Source of the DNA: JACMRP01 sp047302465
Lineage (GTDB): Bacteria; Bdellovibrionota; Bdellovibrionia; Bdellovibrionales; Bdellovibrionaceae
Reading direction: 5' to 3'
Assembly (NCBI RefSeq): GCF_047302465.1
Contig: NZ_CP178621.1
Span: 1 to 64,000, forward strand
Length of the DNA: 64,000 nt
The position numbers were made by a program, and so were the translations under genes. Positions 26,844 to 33,509 of the stretch are shown here, in pieces. Below the pieces are notes generated by a model. The model did no database searches and was not told the origin of the DNA. It worked only from the letters and a program-made list of their open reading frames with translations. The stretch's first letter is position 1. The number at the start of each line of letters is the position of its first letter.

Positions 26844-26859
26844 GTAGGAAAATTCCTAC
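26844..26859. promoter_or_regulatory. Perfect 16-bp palindrome upstream of the kinase gene
   Basis: GTAGGAA and TTCCTAC flank a central AA. The palindrome overlaps the stop codon of the hydrolase gene and lies about 40 bases before the kinase start. It has no T run on either strand, so it is more likely a protein-binding site than a terminator. No role is shown. Confidence 0.4.
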
Positions 26860-27731
26860 GCAGAATTTTTCTTTAAGAACGCCTCAATCTTCATATTGAT
26901 GTAGTCAGGAAAATCTAGCTGAGTGCAGTGAGATCCGTAAGGAACCAGAACAAATTCGCTACCAGAAATTTTTTGGTGAAACTCGTACTGAAATTTTTGT
27001 GGAGTTACATTGTCTTTCTCGCCCGAAATAATCAGGGTTGGAATTTTGACCAATGGCAAGATGTCTTCGCCATCAAATTTCATCAGCTCTTCGAACAAAA
27101 CAATAAACGTGCGAAGATCCATACGAGCCACTCCGCGCGCATAGACTTCGATATCTTTGAAGTGAGTCAGCTTTAAGTTGAAACCCCCTGCGGCTCCCGC
27201 AAGCAGCATCGATAATGGATTATCAACAGTCATTCTCCACAAAGTCGTCCACAGGTCCGGAGCTTTTTCGTACTGCTCTTTCACGAAGTAGTAGAAAGGT
27301 TCTACGACATCAAGGCCGAACATTCCTTTGATGGGATTCTTGGAAAAGCCATTGATAAAAGTCATTGAAGCAACGAGCTCCGGTTTTTGGCGGAAAAGTT
27401 CCAACAACAAAGGCGCGCCAAAACTGTGACCTCCAAAATGAGCTTTTGAAATATTCAAATGCTCCATCAAGCCCATCATATCTTGAACGATGTCTGAAAT
27501 TTTTAGATTTTGCGGATTTCCTAATGGCTGACTTTTGTGATGCCCACGAATATCAAAGGTGATCACTTTGTAGTGCTTCGAGAAGTATTCCATCTGATGA
27601 TGCCAATGGTTCATCAAGCAAGCGATGCCGTAAATTAAAACGAGAGGCTCACCCTGCCCGCGCACTTCGTAGTAAATGGGCGTTTTGTCGAAGCTCTCGA
27701 AAATGCCGCTTTCTTTTTCAACCATGTTCAT
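26856..27731 (-). CDS. Alpha/beta hydrolase
   Basis: A 291-residue alpha/beta hydrolase-fold protein with the nucleophile elbow GHSFG (Ser about 105), an acid in SGEKDNVTP and the catalytic histidine in PYGSHCTQLDFP. It resembles esterases, haloperoxidase-like and meta-cleavage hydrolases; the substrate cannot be assigned. There is no signal peptide, so it is cytoplasmic. I chose ATG 27731 because AAGGG lies six bases before it; an in-frame TTG two codons upstream and another ATG two codons downstream are alternatives. It starts 9 bases after the FHA gene, so they are one transcript. Confidence 0.88.
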   Translation of the reverse strand: MNMVEKESGIFESFDKTPIYYEVRGQGEPLVLIYGIACLMNHWHHQMEYFSKHYKVITFDIRGHHKSQPLGNPQNLKISDIVQDMMGLMEHLNISKAHFGGHSFGAPLLLELFRQKPELVASMTFINGFSKNPIKGMFGLDVVEPFYYFVKEQYEKAPDLWTTLWRMTVDNPLSMLLAGAAGGFNLKLTHFKDIEVYARGVARMDLRTFIVLFEELMKFDGEDILPLVKIPTLIISGEKDNVTPQKFQYEFHQKISGSEFVLVPYGSHCTQLDFPDYINMKIEAFLKKNSA

Positions 27732-27740
27732 AATCAACCC

Positions 27741-28430
27741 TTAAATATAGGTCACTTTAATCAACGTGCCGCCGATGCGGATAACATCCCCATCATGTAG
27801 AATTTCGGTTTCTACGGCCTTGTTGTTAAGGCTTAACTTGTTTCGACAGAGGTTTTTGATTCGAGCTAGACCATCGCCCGGGATAATTTCAAAAGCACCA
27901 TCCGGAGCTTCCGGATCGCGAAGATCTATATCCAAGGAGTTCGCACCTGCGTGGCGCGGTCCATAACCCAACAAGATCTCTTCGTCCGCCTGAATGCCTT
28001 GAATGAATTTCAGCATCAAAGTGGGTGAAAAAGACTGCCCCGCCCCCTCTGGAATTTTGTTTTGCACCCAATCTAGCGGGAGTCTTTCAACAAGGTTCTC
28101 TTTCCAGGTTCTGACGCGGGCAAACTCTTTTGGGTTTTGACCCTCGGCGGTTACCACGCGAAACGAAGTGCGACCTAGACGGAAAACCACCCCAGGAATC
28201 AGCGCAACTTTCTTAACTCTGCGATTTCCCAAAAGAATTCCATTAGACGAGTCGAGGTCATTCAGAACAAATTGGCCCTTGTTGTCGATTTCAAATTGCG
28301 CATGTAGCCCCGAGATCTTTTCATCATCGATAGGAATATCGCCGCGGTTGCGGCCGATTTTATACCCGTGCTGCACTTTATAGCGGGATCCCTGCTGGGG
28401 CCCCTCTAGGACTTCGACGAATAACACCAT
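27741..28430 (-). CDS. FHA-domain protein with two FHA-like domains
   Basis: FHA domains bind phosphothreonine peptides and act in signalling. The first (about 15-95) is canonical: GYKIGRNRGDIPI, then ISGLHAQF and LDSSNGILLGNRRV. The second (about 155-229) keeps the beta-sandwich pattern (LARIKNLCRNKLSLNNKAV, LHDGDVIRIGGTLIKV) but lacks the GR and S-x2-H residues, so it probably does not bind phosphothreonine. I start at ATG 28430 (MVLFVEVLEG, 229 residues). A GTG 42 bases upstream is possible and neither start has a good ribosome site. It leads a group with the hydrolase and kinase genes. Confidence 0.85.
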   Translation of the reverse strand: MVLFVEVLEGPQQGSRYKVQHGYKIGRNRGDIPIDDEKISGLHAQFEIDNKGQFVLNDLDSSNGILLGNRRVKKVALIPGVVFRLGRTSFRVVTAEGQNPKEFARVRTWKENLVERLPLDWVQNKIPEGAGQSFSPTLMLKFIQGIQADEEILLGYGPRHAGANSLDIDLRDPEAPDGAFEIIPGDGLARIKNLCRNKLSLNNKAVETEILHDGDVIRIGGTLIKVTYI

Positions 28431-28530
28431 GTAATTATTGTAAGAGTCTTTTCGAAAGGGTTCAACACTCACTGCTTGTGCTTACACTTTGGGCGTGCTA
28501 AACCATCGAACTCAGTTAATAAAGTCATCC

Positions 28531-28561
28531 TTGCTCCTGACATTGGGTTGGGGGCTATAAA
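28531..28561 (+). promoter_or_regulatory. Possible promoter of the rpsF operon
   Basis: TTGCTC (28531-28536) and TATAAA (28556-28561) are separated by 19 bases with a G-rich spacer end, 15 bases before the rpsF start codon. The spacing is longer than ideal and the start would leave a very short leader, so this is tentative. Confidence 0.3.
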
Positions 28562-28575
28562 CCGAAAGGATCGAA

Positions 28576-29118
28576 ATGGAACTATCTAAAGAGACAGTAA
28601 AACGTCCTTATGAAGTAATCGTTGTCGTTCACCCAGACGCTTCTCTTGAGGAGCAAAAAGACCTTTTCAAAAAGAATAAAGCAACTATTGAGCAATTCAC
28701 TGGTTCTGTATTCTCTTTGGAAACTTGGGGTAAACGCAATTTGGCCAACCCGATTGGCAAGTTGAAGAAAGCAATTTTCTTCCACGCGTACTTCGAAGCA
28801 AACTCTCAAGCTATTGCTGAGCTTGAGCGTACAATGCGCATCAACGAAAAAGTACTTCGCTTCATGCACACTCGTCTTGACGAGCGTACATCTTTGGCGA
28901 AGCACGCTGAGGCCTTCAAAAAAGGTCTTGCTGAATCTGCAGCACGTGAAAAAGAACGTGAAGCAAAGGTTCAAGCTCGTAAAGCAGCTTTTGCAGCAGC
29001 AAACGCTGAACGTGGCGATCGTGGTGACCGTGGTGACCGTGGAGATCGCGGCGACCGCGGAGACCGTGGTGATCGTGGCGACAGAGGCGATCGCGGAGAT
29101 CGTTTCGATAGAAAGTAG
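28576..29118 (+). CDS. rpsF: 30S ribosomal protein S6 with a (Gly-Asp-Arg)10 tail
   Basis: S6 binds 16S rRNA with S18 in the platform of the small subunit. Residues 10-105 match S6 (RPYEVIVVVHPDAS, LETWGKRNLANPIGKLKKAIFFHAYFEA, RTMRINEKVLRFMHTRLD). At 180 residues the protein is much longer than the usual 95-135: an Ala/Lys/Glu-rich helix (about 110-146) leads to ten consecutive Gly-Asp-Arg triplets (bases 29014-29103) and FDRK. Codons in the repeat vary, so selection acts on the peptide. AAAGGA precedes the ATG. The operon continues with a DUF2232 gene and rplI, and no rpsR or ssb gene is present. Confidence 0.95.
   Translation: MELSKETVKRPYEVIVVVHPDASLEEQKDLFKKNKATIEQFTGSVFSLETWGKRNLANPIGKLKKAIFFHAYFEANSQAIAELERTMRINEKVLRFMHTRLDERTSLAKHAEAFKKGLAESAAREKEREAKVQARKAAFAAANAERGDRGDRGDRGDRGDRGDRGDRGDRGDRGDRFDRK
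29014..29103 (+). repeat. Ten tandem 9-bp units encoding Gly-Asp-Arg in rpsF
   Basis: Ten units of GGN-GAY-CGN (one uses AGA) run without interruption. Third positions differ between units, which argues against recent slippage and for a maintained protein tail that alternates acidic and basic residues. Confidence 0.95.
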
Positions 29119-29145
29119 TTTTGATCGATACCTGAGGGTTGGTGC

Positions 29146-30039
29146 ATGAGAGTTAAAAACTCGCCCCGAAAATTCCTAGCCATTTTTTCGATATCAGTTG
29201 TGTTATCACTTCTGACAGTGGTTTTCGGGGCACCTCTCATGCGCGTTCTAAGAATCACTTACGGCGCGCTCGCATACTGGCTCTTGGGAATCGTAATTAC
29301 TGCCTTCTTCTGGTTTATTGGGGCTCCTGCCCTCTCTGTTTTTGTAGGTTCAATTTGGATGACTTTAGGAACCTACATGGAGCTTGAGAGAAAAGGACTT
29401 CGATGGACTGCCTCCGCTCTGATAGGAATTATTGCTGGCTGTTTGTTTTTTTCAGGCGCCGCGATTTTCAACCTAGAAAAGCTTGGAGTGCACAATCTTG
29501 CTGAGGCTGAGACCCTTGTAAAACAGTTCATGACGGACAAAGTGTTCGCGATGAATCCTGGTTTGCAAGTCGATGCAGGTCTTCTGGTCCAGCTCATCCC
29601 ATCAGCGGTCGTCATCATTTTAGTGGTGGCCCTCGGTGTTGGGCTGATGTTTGAGAGAAGAGTTTTTTCTCTCTTGGATTTACCAAGAGAAAGAGTGGCC
29701 TCTCAACTCAAATTGTTAGAGTTTCGCGTTCCAGATTTTGTGATCTGGGTTGCGATGGTAGCCTTCCTTCTGACAATGGAGAACTTCAACGTGAAGGCGT
29801 TAGAAATTCTTGGAATGAATATCGTCAACGTTTGTACGGTGCTTTATTTCTTCCAGGGTTTAGCAATATTGGAGGTAAGTCTCAGAACTTTTAAGGCCGG
29901 TGCCTTGTTAAGAGCTGCGATTTACATAATTCTAGTCGGTCAATTGTTCCCAGCAGTGAGTGCGATTGGCTTGATTGATTACTGGGTTGATTTTAGGAAA
30001 CGTCTCCGCAAAATGAGACTGGCTCCTAAGAGCAACTAG
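29146..30039 (+). CDS. DUF2232-like polytopic membrane protein
   Basis: A 297-residue integral membrane protein with about seven or eight hydrophobic segments (for example 11-30, 39-70, 85-106, 143-165, 195-213, 228-250, 256-280). Its position between rpsF and rplI and its topology match the YybS/DUF2232 family found beside ribosomal protein genes in many bacteria, whose function is not established. Sequence alone gives no catalytic motif. It begins 27 bases after rpsF and ends 13 bases before rplI, so it is in the ribosomal operon. Confidence 0.75.
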   Translation: MRVKNSPRKFLAIFSISVVLSLLTVVFGAPLMRVLRITYGALAYWLLGIVITAFFWFIGAPALSVFVGSIWMTLGTYMELERKGLRWTASALIGIIAGCLFFSGAAIFNLEKLGVHNLAEAETLVKQFMTDKVFAMNPGLQVDAGLLVQLIPSAVVIILVVALGVGLMFERRVFSLLDLPRERVASQLKLLEFRVPDFVIWVAMVAFLLTMENFNVKALEILGMNIVNVCTVLYFFQGLAILEVSLRTFKAGALLRAAIYIILVGQLFPAVSAIGLIDYWVDFRKRLRKMRLAPKSN

Positions 30040-30052
30040 AAACGAGGATCAA

Positions 30053-30496
30053 ATGAAAGTTATTCTTTCAAAAGATGTTAAAGATGTGGGTAAAGTAGGC
30101 GATCTAGTGAATGTTTCTGAAGGTTTCGCGCGTAACTTCTTGTTCCCAAGAAAATTGGCAGCAGAAGCTACTGAGAAACGCGTAAAAGAGTGGGAACACT
30201 TGAAGCGCGTTGCTGACGTGAAAAAGAAGAAAGCAGTTGCTGAGAGACAAGCAGTTTTGGCGAAAATCAACGGAACAACTGTAACTTTCAAAGTTGCAGC
30301 CGGTGAGAACGACAAATTGTTCGGTACAGTTACTACTGCTGACATCTCTAAAGAGTTGGATAAAGTAGGTCACTCTGTTGACCGTCGTGATATCCATCTT
30401 GAAGAGCCGATCAAAGTTCTTGGCCAACACAAAGCTGTCGTTCGTATGGGCGAAGGCTTGGAAGCTAAGATCATGATCGCTGTAGAGCGCGCGTAA
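30053..30496 (+). CDS. rplI: 50S ribosomal protein L9
   Basis: L9 binds 23S rRNA at the base of the L1 stalk and helps maintain reading frame. The 147-residue protein begins MKVILSKDVKDVGKVGDLVNVSEGFARNFLFPRKLA, the signature N-terminal domain, followed by the long connecting helix rich in Lys/Ala and the C-terminal domain (GTVTTADISKEL, RRDIHLEEPIKVLGQH). Length is standard. It is the last gene of the rpsF operon and is followed by a terminator. Confidence 0.97.
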   Translation: MKVILSKDVKDVGKVGDLVNVSEGFARNFLFPRKLAAEATEKRVKEWEHLKRVADVKKKKAVAERQAVLAKINGTTVTFKVAAGENDKLFGTVTTADISKELDKVGHSVDRRDIHLEEPIKVLGQHKAVVRMGEGLEAKIMIAVERA

Positions 30497-30522
30497 TCGC
30501 CTCGACAAAAGAGAAAATCTTG

Positions 30523-30554
30523 AAAGGGACTCTGGTAACAGGGTCCCTTTTTTT
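30523..30554 (+). terminator. Rho-independent terminator after rplI
   Basis: AAAGGGACTCTG and CAGGGTCCCTTT pair over 12 positions (one wobble) with a GTAA loop and a T run. It lies immediately before the end of the convergent gene at 30558. Confidence 0.9.
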
Positions 30555-30557
30555 ATG

Positions 30558-30782
30558 CTAATTGTGGCGTTCTTTGGCCGCCAAGAGGACGTCTTGTAGA
30601 TACTCCGCCATGATCTCGCGAAGGTCTTCGGTTGTAAGAGTTTCTGCAGTTTTTCCGTGTTGAGCCATGAGCGTCTGCAACTCGCGGCGGATCTCCCCTT
30701 CTGGAAGTCCGGTCGCAAGAATGACCATCTCAAGAAGTGCCGTACCCATTCTAGCCTCCATGCTGTGTGGGTTTGTCTTCAT
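30558..30782 (-). CDS. Small hypothetical protein
   Basis: I do not recognise this 74-residue, mostly helical, soluble protein (for example PEGEIRRELQTLMAQHG and LTTEDLREIMAEYLQDVL). Codon use looks coding and the frame ends right at the rplI terminator, which suggests a real convergent gene. The start is uncertain: ATG 30782, or the internal Met codons at residue 8 or 12, none with a good ribosome site. It is 108 bases downstream of dnaB on the same strand and may be co-transcribed with it. Confidence 0.6.
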   Translation of the reverse strand: MKTNPHSMEARMGTALLEMVILATGLPEGEIRRELQTLMAQHGKTAETLTTEDLREIMAEYLQDVLLAAKERHN

Positions 30783-30890
30783 GACAAAGTCATTGCACCA
30801 ATCGGTTAGTCGGAACTCAACGAATAGGTTTAACTAAGACTGGATTTAGTCCTAGGTCCTGGGCCAAATTTTAACTGAATCTTAGCAAGT

Positions 30891-32306
30891 CTATGTACCA
30901 GCGCCAGGCGCGAAATTACGCGGCTTTCCTGGCATAGGAGGCGGAGCTTGTGGTGGTGGGGCCATCATAGCAGGTCCCACAGTTTCTGGATCTGGATCGC
31001 GGAAACGAGAGAACTTAGCGTCGAAGCGAAGTTTCACAGTACCAGTCGCACCATTACGTTGCTTGCCGATGATAACTTCGGCGTGACCTTGCTTATCTGG
31101 GTCGTCTTTATCGTAGTAGTCATCACGATAAAGCATCATGATAACGTCGGCATCTTGCTCGATAGATCCAGATTCACGAAGATCTGAAAGCATCGGACGG
31201 CGGTCTGAACGACCTTCCACGCCACGATTCAACTGAGCAAGAGCGATCACCGGAATCTGAAGTTCCTTTGCAAGAACCTTCAATGATTTCGAGATCTCGG
31301 AAACCGCGCGCTCGCGGCTTTCCACTTTTTGTTTCAAATCCATCAACTGCAAGTAGTCGATCATGACCAGATCTAATCCATGCTGCGCCTTCAAACGACG
31401 GCAACGGGCACGAATCTCAAACGGGCTGATCCCCGGAGTATCATCGATGAATAAATTTGCTTCACTGAGAGTGCCGGCAGCACTAATCAATTTCGGCCAA
31501 GAAGAATCTTGAATGCGACCTGTACGGATCTCACCCATTCCGACTTTTGCTTCCGCAGAAAGAAGACGCATCATCATGGACTCTTTACCCATCTCTAGAG
31601 AGAAGTAGGCAACAGTTCTTTTAAGCCTCAGAGCTGCGTGCTGAGCGATGTTCAAGCTGAAGGCTGTCTTACCCATGGAAGGACGTGCGGCGATGATTGT
31701 GAGCTCGCCTGGGTGAAGACCGGCTGTCATATCGTCCATACCCTTAAAGCCTGTCGCAAGACCGGTAATGTCTGCTTTTCGCTTAAAGAGCTCTTCGATT
31801 TTTTCAATGCTGGATTTAACGATTTCCATCGAACCAACAAGACCTTGCTTGGACTTGTTCTCGCCGACCTTCAAAACCTCTGCTTCGGCTTGGTCAATCA
31901 AGCTTTCGATATCAGCATAGTCTTGGCTGTAAGCGCGCTCAATCAAACCATTGCTAGTCGCAATCAGACGGCGAAGAAGAGACTTCTCGCGTACGATCTC
32001 AGCATGGGTTTGAATGTTGGCTGCAGAAATAGTTTTGTCTAATAGACTGACTAAGTATTCGGGACCACCAGAAGATTCAAGTTCATCACGGGACTGCAAC
32101 AGGTTTGTTACCGTGATGATATCGACAGGCTGATTCTTGCCCTGAAGATCTTTGATGGCCTGATAGATTTTTTGATTCGCGGGCTTGTAAAAATCAGTGG
32201 TATCGATCAAGTCAGAAACCTGATCGAAAGCTTGCTGATCTAGCATCAAGCCACCAATGATAGACTGTTCAGCCTCTAAATGCTGAGGCGGAATGCGTGT
32301 ACTCAT
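30891..32306 (-). CDS. dnaB: Replicative DNA helicase
   Basis: DnaB is the hexameric helicase loaded by DnaA at the origin. The 471-residue protein has the N-terminal primase-interaction domain (PPQHLEAEQSIIGGLMLD at 6-23), a linker, and the RecA-like motor with Walker A ARPSMGKTAFSLN, Walker B DLVMIDYLQLM, and the C-terminal GKQRNGATGTVKLRF. It ends in a proline-rich low-complexity tail of about 30 residues (PPPQAPPPMPGKP). A strong AGGAGGGG site precedes the ATG. fis lies upstream by 92 bases on the same strand. Confidence 0.97.
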   Translation of the reverse strand: MSTRIPPQHLEAEQSIIGGLMLDQQAFDQVSDLIDTTDFYKPANQKIYQAIKDLQGKNQPVDIITVTNLLQSRDELESSGGPEYLVSLLDKTISAANIQTHAEIVREKSLLRRLIATSNGLIERAYSQDYADIESLIDQAEAEVLKVGENKSKQGLVGSMEIVKSSIEKIEELFKRKADITGLATGFKGMDDMTAGLHPGELTIIAARPSMGKTAFSLNIAQHAALRLKRTVAYFSLEMGKESMMMRLLSAEAKVGMGEIRTGRIQDSSWPKLISAAGTLSEANLFIDDTPGISPFEIRARCRRLKAQHGLDLVMIDYLQLMDLKQKVESRERAVSEISKSLKVLAKELQIPVIALAQLNRGVEGRSDRRPMLSDLRESGSIEQDADVIMMLYRDDYYDKDDPDKQGHAEVIIGKQRNGATGTVKLRFDAKFSRFRDPDPETVGPAMMAPPPQAPPPMPGKPRNFAPGAGT

Positions 32307-32398
32307 TACCCCTCCTGAGGCACGCGGCTCTTAAAGTGCGGGACAAAAGCTAGTAGTCAAACAAGTAGGCCCGCTGATGTTCGAGCAGAGTCGAATCT

Positions 32399-32698
32399 TT
32401 AGTTGTTTTTCTTAACACGAATTTTGTAATTGTCGATTTTCTTTTTCAAAGTGTTGCGATTGATGCCAAGCATTTGTGCAGTTTTAACTTGGTTGCCGTT
32501 GTAGGCGCGGAGTGCCAGCTCGAGCAAAGGCTTTTCAACCTGTTCGATAACAACATTGTATAGACCGTTCAATTCCACTTGTGCTTCTTTTTGTTGAGCA
32601 AATAAAACTTCGAGTTTGCTTTTTACAAGCTTCTCTAGGCTTACAGATTGAAGATTTGCGACGAAAAGATTGTCAGAACTGTTCAGGTTCGGCGTCAT
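32399..32698 (-). CDS. fis: Fis-type nucleoid and transcription factor
   Basis: A 99-residue protein the size of E. coli Fis (98). The C-terminal half matches Fis closely: VIEQVEKPLLELALRAYNGNQ followed by the helix-turn-helix VKTAQMLGINRNTLKKKI (about 73-90). The N-terminal half is variable, as in other Fis-like proteins. Fis dimers bend DNA and regulate transcription and replication; the same helix-turn-helix also ends NtrC-type activators, but here there is no AAA+ domain. GGGAG lies four bases before the ATG. It sits between queE and dnaB. Confidence 0.88.
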   Translation of the reverse strand: MTPNLNSSDNLFVANLQSVSLEKLVKSKLEVLFAQQKEAQVELNGLYNVVIEQVEKPLLELALRAYNGNQVKTAQMLGINRNTLKKKIDNYKIRVKKNN

Positions 32699-32766
32699 GG
32701 AACTCCCAATTACAATTTGTAAATTATCTGAATGTCGTCAGCCCGGTTCTGAGTTCCGGCGATTGA

Positions 32767-33405
32767 CTAAACTCCGCGTTTTTCAGGAGACCAAATATAC
32801 TTATGCAGTTGCAATTGCAACCTTGCAGATGAATTTTTTTGCAAAATCTTTTCTGCCAACCAGCGTTCAGCAATTTGGCCATATGATGGGCTGTATAAAA
32901 CCACATATTTTTTGAATAAATCATGTTGACGACAGAATTCTTCTGACCACTCAAAGTCTTGCTCAGAACAAATGACAAACTTAAATTCCGTGCTGGGAGC
33001 GGCAAAGCGAAGATTCTCAATTAAGAAGGAATCGGCAGCTCCACTGTCAGGTGTCTTCACATCAAGAATCACCTTCACTCGTGGATCAACAGGTTCAATA
33101 CTTTTTGAGCCACTCGTTTCAAGTGAAACAAGATAACCTTGATCACACAAAGTCTTCATCAAAGTGTGCACAGGTTTTTGTAGAAGAGGCTCGCCGCCGG
33201 TGATGCAAACGTACTGAGTTTTGTGTGAAGCAATCGTGTTGATGATTTGCTCTAAAGATTGGTTTTCGCCTTCATAGTACGAATACTTAGTGTCGCAATA
33301 GGTGCAACGAAGATTGCAAGCCGTGGTCCTGACGAACACGGTTGGGTTCCCCACATACGTGGTTTCGCCCTGAATACTATAGAAAATCTCGTTTATTTTC
33401 AGCAT
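32767..33405 (-). CDS. queE: 7-carboxy-7-deazaguanine synthase (radical SAM)
   Basis: QueE makes the deazapurine core of queuosine and related modified bases. It has the radical SAM cluster motif C-x3-C-x2-C in TACNLRCTYCDTKYSY, preceded by the typical start LKINEIFYSIQGE, and the GGEPLLQ motif that binds S-adenosylmethionine. I start at ATG 33405 (212 residues) because it matches the family N-terminus; an ATG 39 bases upstream with AGGA nearby is the alternative. No other queuosine gene is in the window. It lies 68 bases upstream of fis and diverges from ftsK. Confidence 0.92.
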   Translation of the reverse strand: MLKINEIFYSIQGETTYVGNPTVFVRTTACNLRCTYCDTKYSYYEGENQSLEQIINTIASHKTQYVCITGGEPLLQKPVHTLMKTLCDQGYLVSLETSGSKSIEPVDPRVKVILDVKTPDSGAADSFLIENLRFAAPSTEFKFVICSEQDFEWSEEFCRQHDLFKKYVVLYSPSYGQIAERWLAEKILQKNSSARLQLQLHKYIWSPEKRGV

Positions 33406-33509
33406 CTTCCAGACCCTTGTCTTGGCTCTATGTGCCCAGACCATATCCTAAAGTCAAGGCCGTCTCCCCAAAGCTTTCCCTATTATCGTAGATCCTGTAA
33501 ATTTTTGTA

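Noticed and set aside
29014..29103. Nine-base repeats as a possible CRISPR or intergenic repeat array
   Set aside because: The repeats are in frame inside rpsF, too short, and have no spacers.
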